Below are positions 1-7,390 of a DNA stretch of 18,686 bases, piece by piece. The notes below the pieces were generated by a model. That model saw only the letters and a list, made by a program, of their open reading frames with translations, searched no databases and was not told where the DNA came from. The translations under genes and the position numbers were made by a program. This DNA is from Ichthyophonus hoferi (taxonomy: Eukaryota > Opisthokonta > Ichthyosporea > Ichthyophonida > Ichthyophonidae): positions 26,717 to 45,402 of the forward strand of contig NAOQ01000444.1 of assembly GCA_002751075.1 (NCBI GenBank), written 5' to 3'. Numbering within the stretch: position 1 is the first letter of the stretch; the number at the start of each line of letters is the position of its first letter.

Positions 1-37
<37 letters not shown>
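1..37. repeat. (AT)n microsatellite at window start
   Basis: Pure AT dinucleotide repeat that continues past the left edge; it lies 3' of the T-box stop codon. Confidence 0.95.
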
Positions 38-40
<3 letters not shown>

Positions 41-140
41 ATGTGCATCTATGATACATATTATTCAGCACATATAATGTTCAGAGGATGTCATTCACCG
101 CACATCCATTTCCTTGTGTTTCATACCTCTAAAACTAAAT

Positions 141-963
141 TCACGGGTGAAAGCGGAAGCAATCAAGGTTTCCAGTAGCATGTCTCTCTGGTTTAACACA
201 GGCCAAACTAGCTAGACTCTTGGGTTCGGTAGAGGACTTCATATTAGGCACAGATGAACCGTATGTGTGCTCTCCTAAGCTGGCAATGTTGTTGAATATA
301 GGTCCCCCTCCATTCATATTTCGGATGTTTTGAATAGGAACAGGCGCAGTATTATTAAGCCCTATGTTGTGGCTTTGCAAATGAGAATATGACGACGTGT
401 TTTCTGTGAACAGGTTAGTTGTATTGGCTGGAACCCGTAGCACCCCGGCCTTCTTGGTATGAAATTCTCTCGAGATATCACCCCCTTGGGGTAGACGCAT
501 AAACACCGGTGGTGGCATAGGTGTGCGAGAAATAGAGCTAGTCGAGTTCACACGAGAGTGTGGTGAATAGATATGATACCTATCACTTCCCTCTCCTGGA
601 CTCCTATCATTCTTGTTTCCCCCCATACACGGTAATGTAGGCTTAGTGGAGGTGGAGGCATTAGCGGATGGTGGTGTACTATTATCGCTACTGTTACCAC
701 TGGTGTTGGCTGGTTCCATTTCTGAATTCATAACACACACCGAACTAAGAGAGGCACATCTACGAAGGAATTGTTCTTTGTGCTTGCCAATGTCTGTCTC
801 GGTCGATAGCTCTCCACTCACAAATTCTTTGGCTAGATCAGGTGATATATTACCCAATACGCGTGTACCGCGTGTCTGCGGATTGGCTAGAATCTTGATT
901 TGAGCTAATTCCTTGTTGTGATAGGCTGTACAGGCGATGAATCGACAGAGCGTAAGGGGAAAT
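141..963 (-). CDS. T-box gene, last exon: end of T-box and C-terminal tail
   Basis: The acceptor is CCAATCAG at 964; its first base A completes codon 401. It opens with FPLTLCRFIACTAYHN (family: FPeT.FIAVTAYQN) and AQIKILANPQTRGTR, then about 240 residues of low-complexity tail with runs of Ser, Thr and Asn, a GGNKNDRSPGEGSDR segment and a Met/Pro-rich patch (RTPMPPPVFMRLP). The frame ends 141 bases from the window edge. No canonical AATAAA lies in the remaining minus-strand sequence, so the 3' UTR extends beyond the window or uses a variant signal. Confidence 0.87.
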
Positions 964-1248
964 CTGATTGGTTAAGGAAAGGGGATAAAAGGTTAGCGAT
1001 ATGTTAAAAAGTCATTAATACGTAAGGATAGGAGATGGAGATAGCATGTGTATATTGTGTTAACATAGCAGAGTTAATTAAACAATAAATTGTGACGATG
1101 TATGTATGTATGTATGTATGTATGTAGAGATATGAATTATACTTAAATATGGGAAAGGAGAAAAAGAGATGGATGGGATATGATATGATATGATGTGATG
1201 CAATAAGATAATATAGTGTAGGATAGGATAAAATGAACAAATAATAAA

Positions 1249-1286
<38 letters not shown>

Positions 1287-3426
1287 GCCTACCTCAAAAG
1301 CTCACTAGGATGGCAACTAAGAGAGGGAGGGAAAGGGCTGCCATTGGCCAAACTAAACATTTGATAAGATTGAGCGGATGATGTGGACTCGATATCAGCA
1401 TAGTGTTGGGCCGCATCCACGTATACTGGAGCTAGGTAAACTACGGGAATATAACTGTGGAAGGACTCGATAAACACTGCGGCCTTGGTGTTGGGTTTAT
1501 TGGTAATTTTAGCATGGGCGAATGAGAGGCCATCTTTCATGATCTGCTCGCCTGTGAATGGTCCGTTGGGAAGGGTGTAAAATTCTTGAGGCAAGAGCTC
1601 GTTTGGAGTATTCATCTGACAGAGGAGACCAGTTGTTCCTAGGAAGAGAGATAATGATGAGATGATGTTTGTAGGTGTGCTATTGTTTGTATAGTATACG
1701 TAGATGTAGAAATAAAACAAACAAACGGGTAAGTGAAATATATATGCTACTTGACCTCTTTTATCAATAAGTATGTATAAGACCCTAATCAAATACTTAT
1801 ATAATAGTGCCAAATATTGCCATGAATTATTAACATAATTAAGAGCTATAGTAGAACTGACGAATAGAAAAAATTGGTAATTAATGAAAAACTTATTAAC
1901 GACCCTTGTTGGCTAGATAATTGGGAGTAAGCTAATTAAAACAAGATGTATATAAATAATATGTTTTGTAAGTAAGAAACAATTAGGCATGCCAATAACA
2001 ATAACCAAATAAATATTGGCATGCAGCAATAAGTCAAAGAAGAGTGAGAGACCAAGTATTGATAAAGATAATAAAAAAAAAACAATTATGCCAAAACAAA
2101 TATATATAAAAACATGCATATTTTAAGATAAAAGAAAAGAGAAATGAACCGAGAAAAAGAGAGAAGAAACACAAGCAAGAACATAAGATCTAGCTAACAT
2201 ACTTCTGAGTTTTCTAAGTAACTGCCAGCCTGCATACTCGGTCCATCTCCACCCTGACCCTTTGGGATCTTCACACTCAAACCTAAGCCAGACCTGATAC
2301 TTCCTCTCAGGGGGGAGATTGGGAATGGTAACATCAATGGGAGGGAATAGTTGGCGTCCCTTAGTAGATACTATCATCTCATTGGTAAGGTCATGCAAAC
2401 GACACCATAATTCATTGTATTTCAACACAACACCATGGGCGAGATCGGGTACAGACATACTGTTAAACCCATTACATAGTACAGAAGAAATAGGGGCTGA
2501 GGTAGGTGATGTTTCATATGATTTCTCATGTGATTCCAACTGTTGATTTGATGTGGTTGCATTATTTTCCATTGTCATAAAGTTATCAAAAAAGTTGAAT
2601 GGAGTATTGTCAAAGGTGTACCCCTGATCATAGGTTTGTTGTTGTAATGGGCTTCCAATAGAAGGCAAGCAATGTCTTGGCTCGGTGGAGAGTGAGGTGA
2701 GAATGTCGTTAATTTCTTTATCGGTGAGAAAGGACCCGTTGGCTTCTCCTGTAGGATTTTCAATCTTTAGTGTAGATGCTAGTTCATCTAGCTCTGCATC
2801 AGTCAGTCCTTCGCATGCTGCAGCTAGGGTCACTAACTGCTGTGGTTGAGCTCTACAAAGGGAGAAGGGAGACATCAGAATTGAACCATATTGATAATTA
2901 AAAGGATTATGTTCGACACTCGTTACATTCATGCTCTCATATATATAGGGAAGAGAGAGAAATACACCAAAGCGCATAACAAACACGTTAGAAAGGTGAC
3001 AATACCATATTTTTAGTTCTATTGCGTTGCGGATATTGCATTTAGGAGTATTTATTTTAAAAAAATATTATAAACATAAAATACTTTCAATATAGAATAA
3101 AAAACAGTTCGATACACAATGCACACCCCACCCCATAATTAAAAACACGCATGCAAACCATCCTAAAGCAATACATATAAGAAATATGCAACAGAAATGT
3201 CTATATAACCAAAAACCTACCCATTTTCAATAATAGTCTTTATATTTCCCTTTACGTCTGCCATAGTAATATCATGGGTATTATAATCCATTTTAGAGCT
3301 CTGTCGCCTCGCTTCTAGAGCTGATTCATCCGACTCCATGAAGGGAGAGTTCGGATTATTCAAGAAATTAATGTGACCATTAGGGCCCCAACTTGGTTCA
3401 AAACCATTCATTTGATCGCCTCTCAT
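141..3426 (-). CDS. Divergent T-box transcription factor, four-exon model
   Basis: The model joins exons 3426-3221, 2852-2203, 1638-1293 and 963-141 (2025 nt, 674 residues, TGA/TAA-type stop at 141-143 on the minus strand). All three introns have GT-AG ends and preserve phase (2, 1, 2). The T-box domain spans roughly residues 210-435. NELWCRLHDLTNEMI, then GRQLFPPIDV, GWRWTEYAGW, PFTGEQIMKDGLSFAHAKITN, FHSYIPVVYL and FIACTAYHNKELAQIKI follow the family's order (ELW..F..LgtEMI, GRRMFP, SPFTGeqWM..vSF.K.KLTN, HkYqPRVhv, FIAVTAYQNeeit.LKI). Family knowledge says T-box proteins bind DNA in the nucleus and control developmental genes. Residues 1-209 are low in domain content but hold two acidic amphipathic repeats (85-97, 111-123). 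Residues 436-674 are Ser/Thr/Asn/Pro-rich and look disordered. The start is uncertain: the frame stays open upstream of the Met at 3426, and an acceptor-like TTCTCAG ends at 3478, so an upstream exon is possible. The subfamily cannot be assigned by eye. Confidence 0.88.
1098..1126. repeat. (TATG)n microsatellite
   Basis: About seven tandem TATG units inside T-box intron 3. Confidence 0.9.
1250..1286. repeat. (TAA)n microsatellite
   Basis: About twelve uninterrupted TAA units, ending a few bases from the 5' splice donor (1292) of T-box intron 3 on the minus strand. Confidence 0.92.
1293..1638 (-). CDS. T-box gene, exon 3: middle of the T-box
   Basis: The acceptor is CTCTTCCTAG at 1639 and the donor is GTAGGC at 1292. 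It encodes residues 286-400. PFTGEQIMKDGLSFAHAKIT matches the family's SPFTGEQWM...SF.K.KLTN block, and FIESFHSYIPVVYL corresponds to LHSMHKYQPRVHV. After it comes an unusually long segment (about residues 355-400, rich in Ser, Ala and Pro) before the next conserved block. Confidence 0.85.
1639..2202 (-). other. T-box gene intron 2
   Basis: 564-bp GTATGT...CTAG intron, phase 1. It is AT-rich and contains a perfect 11-bp inverted repeat (1987-1997 with 2014-2024). No coding signal was seen inside. Confidence 0.75.
1987..2024. repeat. Perfect 11-bp inverted repeat in T-box intron 2
   Basis: GCATGCCAATA at 1987-1997 is the exact reverse complement of TATTGGCATGC at 2014-2024, separated by 16 bases. 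The RNA could form an 11-bp stem with a 16-nt loop. The function is unknown. Confidence 0.8.
2203..2852 (-). CDS. T-box gene, exon 2: acidic N-region and first half of the T-box
   Basis: The acceptor is a classical pyrimidine tract ending TTTGTAG at 2853, and the donor is GTATGT at 2202. It carries the duplicated acidic motif (LTDAELDELASTL and LTDKEINDILTSL), a Gln/Asn/Phe-rich spacer, and then the start of the T-box from about residue 210 (LKYNELWCRLHDLTNEMI) to GWRWTEYAGWQLLRKLR. The family's GRRMFP motif appears as GRQLFP. Confidence 0.85.
2853..3220 (-). other. T-box gene intron 1
   Basis: 368-bp intron with GTAGGT donor and a long C/T tract before TTTGTAG. The exon-2 frame runs open a little way into its 3' end, but the tract and phase match favour splicing. 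Nothing else recognised. Confidence 0.7.
3221..3426 (-). CDS. T-box gene, exon 1 of the model (N-terminus)
   Basis: Encodes residues 1-68 and two bases of codon 69 (MRGDQMNGFEPSWGP... to KTIIENG). It ends at a GTAGGT donor in phase 2, completed by the A that opens the next exon. A stop (TAG) follows within the donor, so splicing is needed to continue. No known domain is visible. The frame remains open 5' of the Met through SQKNSRVLERRTSQTQSNN, so the true exon may start at about 3477 after a TTCTCAG acceptor, or further upstream. Confidence 0.7.
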
Positions 3427-3477
3427 ATTATTAGATTGTGTTTGTGATGTTCTTCGCTCTAATACGCGTGAATTCTT

Positions 3478-5076
3478 CTGAGAACAATCAAAAATCTGTG
3501 TGTTAGCCGTGATATTAGTAATTAGTAAGTAAGCGAGTGGGTGAGTGGATGGAAGTAATATATATATATATGGTACTATTATGTTATATTAATTCATATT
3601 CTTTGCAATTGAATACCAAGTCCAAAATATTGAAGGTATTTTTTTTTCTCAAGAAAAACAAGCCGTTCATAATTGTAAGAACTATACGAATTATTTTATG
3701 TATATTAAATTCTTTCAAATATAGTGTAAATAAAAAATATAATGAGGGTCAATTACGAGACCCAGCTACTTTAAAGTAGGTGCAGCATTTCACGCAAACA
3801 CGCGCAAGGTAAAACTAAAAGAAAAATGAGAAAATATGACTGAATTAATAGCTATAATCAGTCATGGTGGAATCCAACATACAGAGAGGAAAAACACACC
3901 ATTATAATCTGTGCAGGGACAAGGCTAAATATGGACGGCGGCACACAGCAATTAAAATAACACCAAATGTTGCTGTTTTTTAAATTCTTTTCTCTCAATA
4001 CCTCTAAACTTTTAACTGAGAAGATAGTATCTATGAAAATATTGGAACTATTAATTACGGTTGTAAAATGGATAATTAATATTAAGTGGTTGTCTGTATT
4101 TATTACTTTGTTAATGGTAATTTTAAGGTACAAGAATGTGTCCTGAAAGAAAAAAAAATCTTGTCGGGTTTAAGGGGCACTCTAAAACTTTTGATTGAAA
4201 TGCGTGTACAGAGCGACTTGCTTTCGCATATTGGTATGAAGTTGTTCGCTTTGTACAAGTCATTCCTTTTTAAAATAAAATGAATTAGTTGCCAGTCCTT
4301 TTAAGGAGATTCTAGATTCAATGATCACCCTAAACTAAATTCAGTACTTTAATCTATGCTCGGCTCATCTGCCCCATAAATAAATCTGTTTGCTAATTCA
4401 GTTATATACATTTAGCGCCCGGCTATAGACTACATGTTGATTCGCTCTAACTAAAGTACTTCCATCCATCATTCTATTGGCGTGTGAGGTTCCATCGCCT
4501 ATCTTCACCGCAAGTGGATAAAAGGCTTTAAGATTTTCATATAAATAAAGGGATATGGCTGTAGAAATTATTCGTGTTTATTAGGAAATTAATAAATAAT
4601 ATAGTACGTTTTTAAGTCCAGAAATTTGTCGCCATTTGTATTTTTTGGTTCATTCGAATATCTTTTAAAATATTAAGTAGACGGTTTATATTTAAAATTA
4701 ATGCTTGCCAGATATCATCCGTTTAAACTGATGTTAAGAAGATTTTTGAATATCCAAATATGGGTTGATCATAGTGTTTCGAACGGCATGCATCTTTTAA
4801 TCTAACAATAATATAACAGTCCTTGTGTTTTGTCTGCTGACAAACTCGGAAATGGATACATAGGAATGTTGCTAAAGAAGGTATTAAGAATCATGTAAAA
4901 GTACATATTAGAAAATTATAAAAACGACAAAAATAAAAATTAATAAAAAATTTTCGTTATAAAAAATTAATTAAATTAATTTCTGCTTGTCATTCTAAGC
5001 TATCCACAACTATCATGTCCTAACAGGACATTGGCGTCATGAAAGGGAACCAAATAAAATAAATGGCAATTCGAAT
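3478..5076. other. AT-rich non-coding interval upstream of the T-box gene
   Basis: Probably holds the T-box promoter and any 5' non-coding exon, but no core promoter element is convincing. A (TA)n run lies at 3557-3571. Short open frames here have skewed AT-driven composition and no recognisable motif. A 5-bp-arm hairpin (TGTCC, 5-base loop, GGACA) lies at 5016-5030. Confidence 0.5.
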
Positions 5077-5325
5077 TTAAATGACGTCATGGGTTTTAAG
5101 GCTTGGGGCATATAAATACCTAAACAAAGCAGCGTGTATTTTGTTGATCGAAAAGGACCAACCAACGGGGTCAATTTGTGAAATCACAAAACCGCAAGAA
5201 TCCGGTTTCTTAATATACATATACATTTGGACCCCAGTTGGCACGCGTAATTCTATTTGACCGTGCTGTCTAAATAAATTGGCTCTATTAATTCCCATTC
5301 TTGTCATATAGTAGGCTGGCTCCAT
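5077..5325 (-). CDS. Isolated 82-codon reading frame, hypothetical
   Basis: Starts with ATG directly after an in-frame TAG and ends TAA. The composition is more protein-like than other short frames in this interval: MEPAYYMTRMGINRAN, RVPTGVQMYMYIKKPDSCGF, SQIDPVGWSFSINK. It shows no signal peptide or membrane segment and matches no family I recognise. A GTATTT donor-like site after ...AALF (about 5123) and a GTGTAG just before the ATG leave open that it is one exon of a larger gene, possibly a 5' exon of the T-box gene on the same strand. It could also be a chance frame or a decayed gene fragment. Confidence 0.3.
   Translation of the reverse strand: MEPAYYMTRMGINRANLFRQHGQIELRVPTGVQMYMYIKKPDSCGFVISQIDPVGWSFSINKIHAALFRYLYAPSLKTHDVI
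5082..5089. promoter_or_regulatory. CRE-type octamer
   Basis: Full palindromic TGACGTCA, the binding site of CREB/ATF bZIP proteins, overlapping the last codons of the 82-codon frame. A single octamer is weak evidence for regulation. Confidence 0.3.
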
Positions 5326-5400
5326 CTACACACCATGGTGGGTGTTGTTGTGTTATGTTTATGTTTCTTTGGATAAAGTATACAAATAAAATCATTACAT

Positions 5401-5438
5401 TTCTGGTGGATTAATGCTTTTCTGGTAGGTTAATGCTT
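5401..5438. repeat. 19-bp tandem duplication
   Basis: TTCTGGTGGATTAATGCTT is followed directly by TTCTGGTAGGTTAATGCTT (two differences). It lies about 75 bases upstream of the minus-strand 82-codon frame. Confidence 0.8.
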
Positions 5439-6866
5439 TGACGCTTTCAACAGGGGCTTCGATTTTGAACAATATATGATAACTAAACATTATGACTGAT
5501 TATCTAATTCTTTCTTGGTTATATCTTAATATAGTACGCACATCGATATTGTTAATCATTTCTCTGGGTTCGCATGATGCTCAAGTCCTAATCAACCTGG
5601 CTCTTAATATAAAGTCATACTTATTCAGCGCTGTGTATACCAATGTGCTCTACACTTGCAGTTGAGAAGTCCACAAGGAGTTGGGAATGTGGAGAGGTGA
5701 TACGTAGTAACATTTCCAAGCTAATCATATTTCAACATAAGCATTAGGTGAGTGTGTAACTTTTTCTTTAATACGTTAAATGAACGAACTTCAATGTTTA
5801 TGTGAACATCTATCTTATCAAATCAAAGCTGTATAGTATGTGATTTCAGTAGATGCAGATCGCATCGATGTTATTGCGGGGAATAAACCCCACAGAACTG
5901 GATTTTGAAATATTTGTTTATTTTAAACTTTCCTCAATTCCTATCTTTTTTCTTTGGCATGACTTTTGACGAAACACAATTGAGTATTATATGGCATGAT
6001 TTACAACCAACTAATCTTCCTATTTAATTTTAATATTTATTGTAAGTAATATAATAATACAACAAAACGATTATTCTTACTTAGCCTCGAGATTAGTATA
6101 CCCGGTTGAAAGTTTGTGCTTATTTGTTACAAAAGAATCATCGCAATCGCTAAATATCCAATCGGTTTTTCATTTTTTTAAAATTAAGCATTTGAACCCG
6201 ATCGAACCCCCTAGCATTATTCTCACGGCCTATGCGCATGACTAATGAGCCATACTATCCATCAACCTGCCGGTGTGTGTTCACGTAACTTAAAAGATAC
6301 CTGTCCATTACTACCATGAAATCTTCAAATGGTTACATTTAATCTTAATTTATCTTGATCCTGCATGTTAACTTCAAAAACGTTAAATGTAGTATTAGTA
6401 TTGCTGTGTCAAATAACTGAATATTATAGTTTGAACGGCACAAACATATCCTAAACTGGCTCTGATTATTAATTAGGACATACATCCGTGATCATTGTAT
6501 TAGATTAAACCTAATTGGTAAACAGTAACAACAAAATAGTATAATACGAAAATTCAGATTCACATACAGGCACAATTTGAAAATAAAAATTCATTGGTGG
6601 CTATCCCTTAATGCAATCCAAAAAAGCCGTTTTATTAATGTATTATCATTTTATAAGATTCAAAATTTATGCATATAACCATATTTATATTTGTCAACAC
6701 CCATGCATAAAGATATATTAATAAATAAATACGTGCATGATAAACGAATCGGCCAATTCTCAAAATCGTAACACAAATTTACGATAATCTAGAAAACAAT
6801 ATTGATTTTCCACCATTTCTGATGGAATTGCCATTTCTCTTATGCTTTTGTTTCATACATATATAT

Positions 6867-6912
6867 AGTAGCCATCCATATGATGGTAGGGGAGCATATG
6901 ATAGAGGCTACT
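6867..6912. repeat. Nested inverted repeat
   Basis: Outer arms AGTAGCC (6867-6873) and GGCTACT (6906-6912) enclose an inner CCATC/GATGG pair (6872-6886). Short arms in AT-rich DNA make chance likely. Confidence 0.45.
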
Positions 6913-7371
6913 CTATCAGATCCAAGACTGGAATTATTTACTATATTTATATATTGATTGGGATTAACGAATAGGCATAATTCGTTTGCGCCAACTATCA
7001 TCATTTTCTCTTTAAGTTTATTTTTAACTGAGGGTTATAATAACTAAGGTGAGATAATATGTAGGTTCTAAGGTACATTGGATTATAGTATAATCAGGCC
7101 CTGGAAACATACCTAGAATTATTCACCCCAAACTTCTTAAAGATAATAGATGGCTGCAGATTATGCAGTAAATAACAAAGAGTTGTGATTGGGTGTGACA
7201 AAACATATTTGAGTAGCATAGGACTATAAACTAAGGATCGGTCCTAGAATAAAATAAGCGGATCTATTAAGATGCTCTTGTATATCCGTGACCTTCCGAT
7301 ACATAGATGGCTAAATGATAAAACAAATCATGATATAATCTAAACGTGATGAATTGATATTAAACGACCGG

Positions 7372-7390
7372 CTCACACGTGGGGTGTGAG
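7372..7390. repeat. 7-bp-arm hairpin
   Basis: CTCACAC, five-base loop, GTGTGAG. It is relatively GC-rich for its surroundings and is not followed by a T-run that would suggest a Pol III terminator. Confidence 0.5.

Larger units (their letters stand above)
964..1292 (-). other. T-box gene intron 3, microsatellite-rich
   Basis: 329-bp intron, GTAGGC to AATCAG, phase 2. It holds three different microsatellites: TATG-type (about 1098-1126), a GATAT pentanucleotide run (about 1177-1200) and a TAA run (about 1250-1286). Confidence 0.72.

Noticed and set aside
613-903. 96-codon plus-strand frame
   Set aside because: Antisense of the T-box last exon, whose minus-strand reading has clear T-box motifs.
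1004-1240. 78-codon minus-strand frame rich in Tyr, Ile and His
   Set aside because: Composition comes from microsatellites inside T-box intron 3.
2319-2546. 75-codon plus-strand frame
   Set aside because: Complement of the T-box exon 2 coding sequence; no motif of its own.
4086-4283. 65-codon plus-strand frame with an amphipathic-looking stretch
   Set aside because: No ATG at its start, no recognisable motif, and Lys/Leu/Ile composition typical of AT-rich chance frames.
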